A stretch of DNA of 64,000 nucleotides from Asterias rubens. Lineage: Eukaryota; Echinodermata; Asteroidea; Forcipulatida; Asteriidae. How positions within the stretch are numbered: position 1 is the first letter of the stretch; each line of letters begins with the position of its first letter. Location of the stretch: contig NC_047070.1 in assembly GCF_902459465.1 (NCBI RefSeq), positions 4,638,554-4,702,553 of the forward strand, given 5' to 3'. Positions 10,966 to 22,542 of this stretch are shown in pieces. The notes under the pieces were generated by a model. It searched no databases. It was not told where the DNA came from and was given only the letters and a program-made list of their open reading frames with translations. The position numbers were made by a program, and so were the translations under genes.

Positions 10966-11636
10966 ACAATAATAACATTAATTAGTTTTTATCTCAAATG
11001 TCTCAATGTGCAATGTGCTTTTTATTTTTTGCTTATTTGTTGTATTATCTGGTGTCAGTTTGTGAAAACGGAAAATGCCTTTTTGCAATCTTCGACGCAT
11101 GTATAAAGTTCAAAGCATCAAGAAACCATTGTTAGAAAGCTAGTTGAAAATACCCATAACTTTTTTTACAGAGCTTGATTTTAAAAATGTTCATTGCTGT
11201 TTTCCCGGATTGCTACTTTTTACTTGTATTTGTGTGTGTCCGTTTGTAATGTTGGTGACGATTTGTCTGATTTGTGCACTTTTTCCGCCAGATTCTCAAA
11301 TCTTGGTAATACGTGTTACATGAACGCCATTCTCCAGTCGCTATTCTGTCTGGAATGCTTCACTGCAGACATGCAGAATCAAGACATCATTCCACTCATG
11401 CAGAAATCAAGTCTCTACTGGTAAGACATTTTGGGCCCCTCACGATTGAGACTTGTCAGAGAAGATGTGGCGTAAACACTGGCATAACTGGGGTGGGTGG
11501 GTTGGGGCATCATATTCTTCAACACTTTCAAATAACACTGTGTGAATGTGTGCAAGTTCACACAGTGTTTCAATCCCCTACATTATGTGGACTTTTGTTA
11601 TCAGGTCCACTCTTGTTATGTAGTGTACATGAGTTT

Positions 11637-11790
11637 TAACCCAATTCACCTAACGTCATCATCAGAATAATCTTGGATGCACCATTTTGGTGGTCAATGT
11701 AAACGTGTGTTATTCAGTGAAGTGCGCATTTTAGGCGACGCGGCATTTACACGTAAACCTATTGACCACCAACATAGACCTTATTGCAGA
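11637..11790. repeat. interspersed foldback-like element, copy 1
   Basis: Contains CACCTAACGTCATCATCAGA, GTGAAGTGCGCATTTTAGGC and a GGTGGTCAAT / ATTGACCACC inverted pair. A second copy lies at 23797-23978. Confidence 0.7.
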
Positions 11791-12177
11791 TAGCAAAAAT
11801 CCGACGTCCCGCAAAGGATTGTGGGAAATATTTTGCACCTCCAGTTATACGGTCGTCACGTAACGTGTTCTACAAAGTTTTTTTGTAAACAATAAGTTTG
11901 TAAACATTGACATTGTTCTTGGTGGACGGTCATGCTTCTGTGCCGGAAGACAGTTTCATGTGTACCTCCATGCTTTATTTAGCCAAGTCAGATGTGTAAC
12001 ATTAATATAAAAAACTACGACAATAATGCCATCGGACCAGTGTGTGCTTTGCGACTCAACGGAAGAACGAGGGACTGTACATGTATGTACATACGTAGGT
12101 AGGTCCATGCATGTTCTTTTGACTTTGATTGATTGAACACAAAATAGTTTAATAAAATATCAATAAAGCTTGTTTAT

Positions 12178-12210
12178 GATTTAATCATGACCGGGTCATG
12201 ATTAAATCAT
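12178..12210. repeat. perfect hairpin, 15-bp arms
   Basis: GATTTAATCATGACC and GGTCATGATTAAATC flank a single base. Each arm itself contains the palindrome TCATGA. Confidence 0.9.
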
Positions 12211-12356
12211 CAAGCATGTCAAACCCAACAAGCTGTAGGCTACAATTTGAGTATTGTATAGGCTAGATTTATGTGTGATTTGTGGTAGAAACTAAAAAAG
12301 AAACATACATAGGCCTATTCAATTATATATTCCTCAACATTTTTTAGAGATGACAG

Positions 12357-12391
12357 ATATTGATATTATATTCAGAATATAATATCAATAT
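12357..12391. repeat. perfect AT-rich hairpin, 17-bp arms
   Basis: ATATTGATATTATATTC and GAATATAATATCAATAT flank one A. Confidence 0.9.
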
Positions 12392-13882
12392 TCTGATAAT
12401 GATACTGCTCATTAATTAGCTCATAGTCATATTAGTCATGACTGACTTTCAGGGCAGAGTGTTTGGTTATGATTTACAAGGCAAAAGATCATTCATAAAT
12501 GCCTCAATCAGTTTCGCTATCTGCATTCCTGTTGTGGTGGAGAGCGCTTCACGTGGGGTCAGGGTGTTTAAAGTTAACGAGTGATAAAGACCAGCTGGAG
12601 ATGTTTATAACCGGTTGTTTTTGATATGTTTAGATGCATAATATGTGCTGGTCTTGGTGCTAGATGTTTCACCGATACGGGTGATGTTTGTGAGTTGGCC
12701 GCGCTGGGTGTGAAAGCAAAACAAGAAACGTCTTGCACCAAGACTAACTACGCACACACCACACAATGCATCCGAAAACTGTCTCAGTCATTAAAATGCA
12801 ACACATGTCAGGTCATCAAATAAGATACGTAAAAGAGGAAACAAGGGCTGAACGACCACGACCCTGCCTGTTTTAAACGCCTTTTTAAGAACTTGTAACC
12901 ACTCATTTATTCCCTTAGTTTTTGTCTGCTTTATCTTTCAGATAATTACTTGTGCATCAACATGCTTCGTGACAGGACTCATATTGGAAGCAGTTATTCT
13001 CCCAGTTCTGTGTTCACTCCAAAGATGTGATCTGTACTGTTGTTTTGTGGACTCGACCAACCACATCCTACTTCTTTTGCTGCAGGAGAGCTCATTGACC
13101 ATCTTCTGAATTGACTAAAGGCTGTGTGTGTGTATGTGTGTCTTCATGCTCTTGAGGCCATTTTTGACTGATGACACGTAAATTGGCGATGAACAGATAA
13201 ATGTTAATTGCAGAGTGAACTGTGACGCAAGCGAAGGTATCGCAAATGCTTCTTAATATGCCTGTGCGTGGCGTCCTGCGGTTGTAGGCTACAATTCTCA
13301 GAGAAAGTAGAATAATACAATACAATACAAACAATAACACTGTCCAAACGTCCATTTCCACTGTCTTGAAGAGTTTAAAGCTTCATTTATTCTGGTTACT
13401 TAAATCATACAATAATACTTCATAATGCAAAGATTTAAATAATACCAAGGGTTGCAATTGCAAAGATCTAGAGGGTTGTAGTTAACCGCCTCAGTACAGT
13501 CAACATGAACAATACCTGAGGCAAACAAGGGTAGATAATAATTGAGTGAAGTAAACTGCAATGTAAGTGTTTTTAAGGGGCCATGAAAATACCAAGTGTG
13601 TTATAAAGTTAATATTACCAATTTAGATATTTGAAGAAAAAAATTAAAGGATGGAAATTATAAAATAAAAGTGTTTGTAAACAAATATATTGAACAAAAA
13701 GTGTGACAGGTTTGGATTTATTTTCAGCAAGAGTTAAATTATGTGTAACCCACAGTTATCAATGAAACCTTTAAACTCTCACCATAAAATGGGTCAAATA
13801 ATTACAGATGCTTGTTAGATTGTGAACAATTGTTTTCACACCAACCTCGGGAGTTAAACTCACAACATGCATGATATAGCAT

Positions 13883-14058
13883 TCACAAACAAGAATTTGT
13901 CACAGGTTTTATACAAAGCTGCAGTTTTATCATGGCACTGTCATCTTTAGATTCCATTCCAACCTGTGGGTGTAGAAGATAGTCTGATCCCTCTTCTAGA
14001 GTCTTTTTGTGAACAAGGACTCTGACATGCATGCCGTGTTTGCCAAAGGTGGCTGCAG
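13883..14058 (-). CDS. candidate 3'-terminal exon of an unidentified gene
   Basis: On the minus strand an AG at 14060-14059 (or 14054-14053) opens a frame of about 58 codons that ends in TGA at 13883. It encodes segments such as FGKHGMHVRVLVHKKTLEEG and DDSAMIKLQLCIKPV, with coding-like composition. It may belong to the same minus-strand gene as the start exon at 15719-15649. The acceptor has a poor pyrimidine tract and I do not recognise the protein. Confidence 0.35.
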
Positions 14059-15648
14059 CTTAATAAATATCAATTGTTTTGATGTTGGCTTTGTGAAGTC
14101 ATGAGACAGCTTAATACATTACAAATTGCCTCTGGCAGTACTGAACCCATTATTAGTGGGCCCTGAACCACCTGACCACAGTGCCAGTCAACTTACTTGT
14201 TAATTTAAATCCAAATTTTTAAGATGCAGAGTTTGCAGAGAATCACATTTAAGTGCTCACAATACTTCTTCTTTGATGGCAAGGTTTGAAATGACTTTTC
14301 ACCCACTTAAACTACAAAATGAGACCTATCAGTATAATTAGTTTAGAATCGTTTAGAATCAAAAATGTATTAATTGGGATAGTTGCCCCTAAAATAATAA
14401 AGTTAAATGGTAACAATTTCCAAGTAAAACCAAAAGGATTTATTTTTTGAGGATGCCCAATGCAGAATCTATTTTTGTTGTTGAATAAATCAAACTTATT
14501 TGAAAACAAAAATTAAAAAGAAATTATATTCTTTTTTCAAATTCCTACCTTAAGAAGGGTTTCGCTCATGTGACCTAGTCCTTGCTTTTCGAATTACAAA
14601 CCTACAAAAACTCATAGTCTCATATCATATGATAAAATTATAGGCATAACAAACATACCATTATTACAGTACCAGTAGGGTCTAACAATAAAGCTTACAA
14701 CTTGATGCTTTATGGTACAGTGTACTAAAAGTATCATTTTTGTAATACATGCACAAAACAAAGCACAAAGTATGTAATTATATTATGCACAGAATCATGT
14801 TCGTACAATACGTGTACATCAAACTTGTATAAACTGAACCCTTGATAAAAACATGTTTATGCTAGGACTACTTCTAAGTTCTAGAAACTAGAAGTATGCT
14901 AGGACCTACACCAGAACCTTGTCGTACTTGTCATGTCATGATCTACGGTGTAACCATGGAGGTAGAAATAGATTTATATTAATAAATATAAACATAAACC
15001 ACAATTACTTAGTCACTTTTGGTCACTTTAATTTTGAACCATATCAGTGGTAGACCTAAAAAGTTGATGGTGTGAGAAATAAGGAAAAAGTATCATCTGC
15101 CACGTAAAGTTTTAAAAATGTACAACTACCATGATTGAAAGCTATTCTATTTACGTCCACGTCATTGCTGATCAGTATTACAGATACAATCGAATCAAGA
15201 CAATGTAACCATTGATGGGCTTTATCCATAGAGCTATATCTAGACCAGGAATAAGAAATGTTTTTATTTTTTGTAAAACAGTCATGACAGTCCTCGATCA
15301 TCATGACCTTGGCAATGTTTCTCTGTTTTGTAACAGAAAAAAATGTCTTACTTTTGTCATGGAGGTCGTCCATGCTTTTGTCGAAGTATTTATCAGCACA
15401 AATCGGAGTCACTGGTGGGAAGTTTTGGTTGTTATTTCCGATCCTTCGAGGGTGACTGATGGTTGCGGGAGGGTCACTGATCCGTGTTGCAACTTCTCGC
15501 CATTGACCTTGTCAATGTCAGTCTTCCGACGCCCTACAGACGTAGACGGGCAAACCTAAAAACAGTAATTTTATCGCGAAAAAATGTCGCCTTTGGAGTT
15601 TGTCTTTAACTACTGTGTCTTGTCACATTCACTTTAGCTAAAGATTAC

Positions 15649-15719
15649 CTTAGTTTGTCTATGCCAGAACTATTTATTCTATCAACCAGCTCTTTCTCGG
15701 TCACTCCTGCCACATCCAT
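15649..15719 (-). CDS. candidate first coding exon of an unidentified gene
   Basis: ATG in good context (GCAAAATGG) at 15719 starts MDVAGVTEKELVDRINSSG and IDKL, ending at a GTAATC donor in phase 2. The segment looks coding, but no downstream exon joins without a stop: an acceptor at 15556 and one near 14597 each run into a stop. The rest of the gene is therefore unresolved, and a non-coding transcript is possible. Confidence 0.35.
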
Positions 15720-16834
15720 TTTGCAAACCGATCGATCGTGTACGAACGTTGAACGTTGTTTACTTTTTTGAGCGAGGTGCCAAATTTTTCCCACAGTCTT
15801 TTGCGCGCACATGCGCAGTTGTTCAAAATTGCTATCTGCAATAAGGTCTATGTTGAGAACTATTTCTGTTGGTAACGCGTCGTCTGCTCGCAACAGCAGA
15901 CGCACGTTTGTAACCGAGAAACTTGTTTTTTTCTCCGATAGACAAATATTTGGTGAAGCTTTTCTTTCAGTATTTTATTTTGTAAAACAATTGAATTACT
16001 TCAAGCTCATAATATTAACTCCGGATAATGCAAGTCAACGCCGCTCGATACTGTGAGAAAAATACGAACGAATTCATTCGTTAAAACAACAATTGTTAAG
16101 ATCCAGAATTCAAACCTGTCGACTGGTCTCCAAACATTTAACTTTTCTCAGCAGTGTCGTATCCAGATGTTATTAAATACCGTTACTCTGAGCACATTTA
16201 GATCCATTGATGCACTACACAATCATATTGGATGGGTGACTGAGGTGCACATGAGGAAAATTCGCTCGTGAAAGTAAACACGTTTTTTGCAGTTTTACTC
16301 TTGAAGCCGCACTTATTGCGAAACATTATTTATTTTGTATGGACGTGAACATGGCTACGAACTACCTGTTTCAATATGCTATGCTTCATACTTTAGTTAG
16401 TAAACAATGATTTTAGGTGCACAAGATATTGCAACACTACCTACCACATCACGGTACCACCACTGAAGAAAACAAATTATTTTTGTTCAAATCGGATCTG
16501 GGATTTAGCAAAATGTATGACTTGTTTTCGGCAATGGTGGTGTGCGGTATTTGGCTTGCCGTCATCGGCACTCTGGTATAATTTTAGATTCAACTATCTG
16601 AAGAGGGCGATTCACGTTGACAAAATGCGTTGGCATAGGGATTTGATTTATGTATAGATGGTTTATCCACAATAAAACAACAATATTCTCGGCCAGAGGC
16701 CGAAAAACATTTTGTACATGTCATGTGCACATTTAAAAACTTCAATATACAAAGGACAAGATTGAAGAAAGCAAAGATGTCTTAAGCAAGTCAAAATTTA
16801 ATTTAAGAGGATGAAAGAGAGAAAACAACGATAC

Positions 16835-17135
16835 AGGCAGTGGACACTATTGACAATTACTCAAAATAATTATTACCATAAAACCTTACTTGGTTAATGA
16901 GTAGTTGCGAGCTGTTGATAGCATAAAACATAGTGAGAAACGGCTCCCTCTGAAGTAACGTAATTTTCGAGAAGTAATTTTTCACGAATTTGATTTGGAG
17001 AACTCAGATTTAGAATTTGAGGTCTCGAAATCAAGCATCTGAAAGCACACGACTTTTTTTTATTGCTACCTCGCAACTTCTTTCACAGGTTTGTTATTTT
17101 CTGCATAGAAATAATGTTGAGACACCACACCAAGT
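16835..17135. mobile_element. AGGCAGTGGACACTATTG foldback MITE, diverged copy
   Basis: Begins AGGCAGTGGACACTATTG and runs through TACTTGGTTAATGAG, the conserved GAAACGGCTCCCTCTGAAG and GAGGTCTCGAAATCAAGCA to CACCAAGTGAGAAG. It is the most abundant family in the window. Confidence 0.8.
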
Positions 17136-17557
17136 GAGAAGATTGCGCACGGTTGTCATAGCGCCCTCTGTTGACATTCTAATGTTTACCAACAATCCTC
17201 TGCGAGAACTCGAACTTCCTAAACTTGCAAAAGTTTTTGGAACTTTTTCCCAAGCCAAAGTTGGACATTAAAACTGATTGGGACGTCGAGGAAAACTTAT
17301 TATGGTTTCAAATGTTGACTTAAAAAGTACTTTTGCTAAAAGGTAGGTTTAGTTGATTTAACTTTTTGAGAAAAACAAGTGAACGAGTATTTTGTAGAGA
17401 AGAAAATCCATTGTTGCGTCACCCGTTACCAAGCGGTTCTCCCTAGCGCCGATAAAAACAAAATGAAAGCTTCTGTTTATAGAAACGGCAGATGTGCTAA
17501 CTTTGAGCTTTCAACGTGGACGCATTTTTCTTCGTGTGAGAATTTATTTCGATACGA

Positions 17558-20500
17558 ATGAGACTTTTCCTGAGTATTTTGATACTTATTGGGGCTGCAG
17601 TCACTGAGACTGTATGGTAAGTAAAGCAAGGTTTTGTTATTATAATTTTTATTTTAAAGCGAATGCAATTTTTAAGGTAATTTAAAATAATGAACATGCC
17701 ACATAATTGTCTATGACTAGTAATATGATCATCACAATCACATGGGTTTTGATCAAAATAGGCCTAGCTGGGGGGGGGGGGGGGGGGGGGTTAGGCCCTA
17801 TATAACAACATAACAGTAATAACATAAACATTTGAAAAACATTTTGATCCTTTTTGCTAACTCAAATTTGTTCAGTCTTCAGTGTATTTTTCTTGCTGAC
17901 TTTGACTTTCTAAAAGTTAATATCAAAAATAAAAATTAATTTATTAATTTTTACTTTCACAAAACAAATTACTGTACCAAAAAGTTCAATATGCCTTGTA
18001 ATTTGTATCGTAGGAGGTCCTGTTTTCGAGGTGTCCCTAAAATCGTGGCAAATCTTTTACCTCTCTGTGCGCGATGTAAACAGTCCCCAGATAAAAATTG
18101 TTTGGTTTTATTTGCCCAAGCACAGAGTCTCCTCTCCCTGACCAAAACTTAGAAACACGTAAGGCTCCACTGGATATTTGCACTTGTAAATGCAAAAAGT
18201 TTGGTACTTTAGGCATTTCTACAAGGTACAAAAATATGTCATAATGTTGAGGCCATATAAAAATATTTGCCCACCCAAAACATTTCATCAAACACTATTT
18301 CAATTCACAATTCATGATGATCAAATCATGTGACTGAATATTTTGCTGAGCATTCTGAAAAATAAATACAGAGGCTTAAAGAAGCCATGTGCCTTATATC
18401 ATTTTCTAATATTTTCAGAGATCTTTATTTTTTAACCCTCATATCAATATTCTTATTAATATTACAATCTAAACATCAGCTTGTTGATTCAGTTATCACC
18501 GTTTATTTATACACTTTATTATAAATATTAAGAAAAAAAGGGAAAAAAAACTAAATAAAAATCAGATTTGAAAGCCAATAATTATTCACACTTTTTATTA
18601 AATTATTTTTTTTGGTTATTTTTTGCAAATTACCATGGTAATTTTTAAAATTTCATTAAAAAATATTTCGAATAAAACAAAGACAACTGCTAGCTACAGA
18701 GACATACACAGAGTCTCAAAAATCACTTGTAGTCACTGCAGATGTTTCTTCCATGTATGGGTTCACCGGGAAACCATACTTTCTTGTTTGCCGTGAAAAC
18801 AGGAAAAACTCAAAACATATGGGGCCAGTGGAAGTCATCGAAGATCGGTGTGTAGTGTGAACATTTCAATGTCCATCAAGTTTTAATATATGTATTCATA
18901 CTTCATATTAACAAATGAAGATAATTAGGGCATCGGTTGATATATGGCATCATTATTTTTTTCACAATTCAAAGAAAAAGGCATAATAGCGTGAAAACTG
19001 GTAAGAGGAGGATATTTAATGTTACTTCTAAATTTCCAGAAAAGGATTCCCATGTCATTATCTGTTTGTGAAGTCTTATTAATTTATATATGAGACAGGA
19101 TATATCTTTGTTTGAAATAAAACTTAGTAAATAGTAAGTCCTAACTCTTTAGGCCCCTTTTGTATTATTTATTTTTGTTTAATAGCTTTAAAATATTGGG
19201 TTCAATTTAAATGCATTGTTTTAAACTAAAAATTTTAAAACTATTTGAACTCAGAATATAAAACTATTTGGGGGGTTTTAAATCCTCATTTGCATTATCC
19301 TTTAAATGAATAAATCGTCATGCCACATCTTTTTCTCACTTTCTGCCTCCACAGTTCCCCCACCCTGATTACCATCCAGGGTCATTCCCAGGGCACTAGT
19401 ACCACTACTGCCCTGGTTGATGAAGACTGCCTCTCAACTATTGACTGGCTTGACATCGTCTTCACTGCTGCAGTTCCGATTGCCACTGGCTTCGGACTGC
19501 TCATGCTCTTAGCCTTTCTGCAAGATCTTCGACAGGCTTGTAAGGTAAATAAATCTAACAGACTCTAAAGATACTACATTCTTTGAAAAGCTTCACTTAA
19601 CTCCCCTAAGTCTTATCTTTCCAGTTTTTCCCATTGCTTGTCTTTGGCATCAATCCTCCGTCTCCATGTCAATTGCTTCAACTCTTCACACCCCCCCCCT
19701 TCTCTTCCCTCCGTCGTTACATTCATTACTCAGCTCACAAACTTTGTCTTTCTGTCAACCTTCCTGTCCTAGTTGGTCATTCCTCGTTTATCCCAATATC
19801 TGGACAGGCAGGAAAACTACTGTAAAAATTCAGCTTCTTTCCTTCCTTAAACTAAAGTGTTCATATCCTTGTCATTTACTTTAGCTCGTCACCACCCCTC
19901 CCCCACATCCTTCTCTCCATCAGAGTCATATTTTTGTAATAAACTTTTTCTTTCTGTCCACTTTCCTGTCCTTCACAAACCCTATTTCCCTTGATTACCC
20001 AAGCATCTGGCAAAAGGAAAACTACTTACTGTACAGAAATCTGGTTCTCATTGTCATTTATTTCAACTCATCATCAAAACAACTCCCTCTGTCAGTGAAT
20101 TAATTCATTTCACAAACTTTCACCTTCCTGTCATTCACAGAGCAATCACTCCTGGCCTTCACCTCCCACTACCATCGGAGCGAATGAGGCTGAGAAGGGG
20201 CAGACCTATGTCATTGACGTTGATTATGCTGGCCGTTATCCTTGGGGCTCCCCGTTACGCTGGTTTGCGAAGTGCAAATCTTATGCTGCACGTACAAACC
20301 TGCGTTTGTTGAGACTTCGAGGAACTTTGGGCAACAGCAATTGGTTAGATTTATTCAGTTGTTTTTAAGTTAAAACAAATCAGATATTTTTGCATTCAGG
20401 GATTTTTAAATGTCCACGACAAGTAGTCCTGCATGGACTCGTTGACAGGGCATGTGAAATGTGAGTTTGGAAAAAAATTGTAAGGAAAATTTCAAATAAC

Positions 20501-22286
20501 GGAACAATTGAAAGCAAGTAGTTAGTTGCTTTGTTTTAAAACAACGAGTTCTTGAACTTTCTCAAAGGGTGTGATCAATCATGTGTGAGATTTTACTGAG
20601 CTGTGAAAATCAGCAAAAGTAGTCGCCCTTTCTTGAAGTTTCAAATAACAATTCCATAATTTTTAAATTTTGTTTTTGTTTCTCCAGGACCGATTTGGCT
20701 CTTGGTGAGGAGCCAGAGCAACAGATAATAACAACATCCTGCTCCATCGGTAAGCTCGCTGCCGTGGAGACGAAGTATCCATCATCAGACGGCACCATCT
20801 ACTTCTCAAGGCAGATGCCTCACCTCAGCTTCGGGGCCTACCTTCGTGGACTTGTCAACAGGGCATGTGAAATGTGAGTTTAAAGTTTGGAACTTTCAGA
20901 GGAGTGGCCAAATGAAATTGTTGTCTCAGTGGTAACAAATAAATCAAAATCAATCAGTAAAAGATGTTCTTAAAGCAGAGACCACTTCTTGATCAATAAA
21001 CTCCATTTTCCAGGAGCTTCAAAATATGCAAAAGCAATTTTTATGAAATCAATACAAACTGCAATTTTATGAGATAACAACCAGCCAATGAAATGGGGTG
21101 TGTGTAAATAAACCTGATTTCTTCTGCTTATTTCAGAGAGATCAAGAACATCAATGTCCTGGACACCAATACCCAAGACCGTTTCGTCTGTAAAGGTTGC
21201 ACGAGCAACGGCGGTATTTCATCCTCGGAGCAAGGCATCACGACTCTCCTTCCGCTGCTTCCCTTCACTGCCAAGCCAGCACCCACGGTCAACCACTTCG
21301 CTTACTTCATCAAGAATGCTTTTATGTTGACATCAACCTTCATTCCGTGGCGCCAGGGGAACTTCACCGGTGTTCGACACATAACCTGTATCTTTGCATG
21401 CATCACGTCCACCATGTTGGCTGTACAGGGGGTGTCGATGCCACTCCTTGAGCCGCCTCTTGGTGACCTCATAGTGACACGTTTTACAGGCTACGGAGTC
21501 ACCTTCCAGGTGGTTGTCAAGGCATTGGGAGTAGGTCTCCTGGTATATCCATTTGTCTTGCTGGTCGAGTTGCTATTTCGTTGTCTCCCAACAGTGATGT
21601 CTTCTCATAAGAAGTCAACCGGTAAACAGCAAGGAAGTGCCTCCTTTCACAATATAATACCTCAATACCAGCCCGAGACTGAGAGTCAAACCGAAGATGG
21701 TTCTATACCAAGTCTCCCATCCTCAGACATCTTATATGGCGAGTCATCTTCTCAAGACACCATTCAAAGAGAAATCTCACCTAGCTTGGATGGAGACATC
21801 GTCAACAAAAACAACAACAAGAATGATGTGACGATCGTAGAGATTGACCCAGCTGATGACCTGCCTAATGGTATGCAAATTAGCTGTAGTGACAGTGTTT
21901 CTGTGGCAACGGCGACACCCTCAATGAGCTCGAGTCTAGACACTTCTAGCTGTGTGACCATCATCAACATTGAAGATGATGACGTGAAAACCGACCAACT
22001 TGTCATGGATGCTGATTCAAAATCTCAGTCCGACTTGGTTCAAACCAAGACGCATCGCGACCATGGACACTGCGCACCGGTTATCGCCCTCGCTTGCCAT
22101 ATTCTGCTGGTTGGGCTCGGCATGCTTTCCCTTCTTGCCTCAATGATGTTCATTCATGGTTTGTGCTGGGATGCTTTCTGGGATTGGGTCGTCACTTCAA
22201 CCATTGCCATTTTGACTCAGATTGTAGTCTTGGATTTGATTAAAGCAATTGCTATGACCGGGGTCAGAGCACGTACTAACAAATGA
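17558..22286 (+). CDS. compact polycystin-1-like membrane protein
   Basis: Five exons: 17558-17616, 19355-19544, 20141-20343, 20688-20873, 21137-22286. All phases join to give 595 residues. Residues 1-16 form a signal peptide. Membrane segments lie near 52-75, 295-316, 338-360, 529-552 and 564-587. Between the first two, IDVDYAGRYPW and INVLDTNTQDRFVC sit where polycystins have PLAT and the VRDLxT...F motif. The phrase PWRQGNFTGVRHITC aligns with the polycystin-1 RSRFTRIQRATCC segment before TM2. TM3 has the YPFVLLVELLFR pattern and TM4-5 read FIHGLCWDAFWDWVVTS then LTQIVVLDLIKAI, like the PKD1 family. A Ser/Asp-rich loop spans about 361-525. Relatives have a long REJ/GAIN ectodomain and eleven membrane segments; here both the ectodomain and TM6-11 are absent. 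The first exon rests on phase and signal-peptide match only. Confidence 0.6.
17768..17791 (+). repeat. poly-G run in intron 1 of the polycystin-like gene
   Basis: About two dozen consecutive G bases after TAGGCCTAGCT. Similar runs occur on either strand at 7.7, 7.84, 9.48, 24.33 and 34.45 kb. Confidence 0.9.
18008..18262. repeat. interspersed repeat, copy 2 (partner near 2.5 kb)
   Basis: Collinear with 2488-2745 in the same orientation. Both copies are intronic. Confidence 0.75.
18742..18847 (+). other. possible alternative exon of the polycystin-like gene
   Basis: An acceptor CACTGCAG and a donor GTGTGT enclose 106 nt open in two frames. One reads MYGFTGKPYFLVCRENRKN and leaves phase 2, matching the 19355 exon. 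Joined to the 17558-17616 exon it makes an immediate TGA, so it would be an alternative start exon or a poison exon, not part of the main model. Confidence 0.3.
20433..20470 (+). repeat. duplicate of the 3' edge of a polycystin-like exon, within the intron
   Basis: GACAGGGCATGTGAAATGTG and AGTTT repeats the end of the 20688-20873 exon and its GTGAGT donor (20846-20883), about 413 bp upstream. No open acceptor-bounded exon accompanies it. Confidence 0.8.
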
Positions 22287-22542
22287 AGCTGCTGTATCTA
22301 AGCCACACTCCATTATTTACTAATGGTATTTTGCAAGACTTTGGGACCCAAGACTTTGGAACACGCCGGGCTACGTTTGCTGTTGGGGAAACACTGTTTA
22401 TAAAGAACACAAAGCTCTATCCATTAAAAATGTTGATGCAAACAAAAACTTGATACTATTTTAATTTCATTTGGTAAAGAGGATCGTGCTTGAAAGATCA
22501 GTAGAGCCATTGTTTAAAAAACTTTTTTAGCAGTCAGTTATG

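Larger units (their letters stand above)
8181..11420 (+). pseudogene. USP37-like: USP37-like ubiquitin-specific protease, partial exons with frameshift
   Basis: USP37 is a cysteine deubiquitinase acting on nuclear cell-cycle substrates. Exons seen: 9835-9928, 10478-10626 and 11292-11420, with a less certain exon at 8181-8265 (coding EEVESRKRLSEKNAED). The last carries the catalytic Cys box NLGNTCYMNAILQSL, with the nucleophile Cys in NTCYMN. The preceding exons follow the human USP37 linker: an SAFYSR stretch, then KRTPGFL (human KRSLGFL), then GWRQK...SLQG just before FSNLGNT (human GWNKP...QLQG). The 10478 exon matches in one frame at its start and in the -1 frame at its end, so a one-base loss near 10559-10575 is implied. 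After 11420 I find no exon for the rest of the peptidase domain. It may be a decayed or truncated copy, or a real gene with an assembly error and distant exons. Confidence 0.6.
11421..13882. other. non-coding stretch with foldbacks, no supported exon
   Basis: No exon continuing the USP domain was found. A possible acceptor at 12950 leads into a short open frame, but its phase gives a stop when joined to the 11420 donor. The stretch holds an interspersed repeat near 11.7 kb and two perfect hairpins near 12.2 and 12.4 kb. Confidence 0.5.

Noticed and set aside
12951..13110. Further exon of the USP37-like gene
   Set aside because: Acceptor-like CTTTCAG is present, but joining to the 11420 donor makes an immediate stop and the text shows no USP similarity.
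15056..15560. Long minus-strand open frame (about 150 codons without ATG)
   Set aside because: No start codon or acceptor in frame, and joining it to the 15719 exon gives a stop; composition becomes AT-driven downstream.
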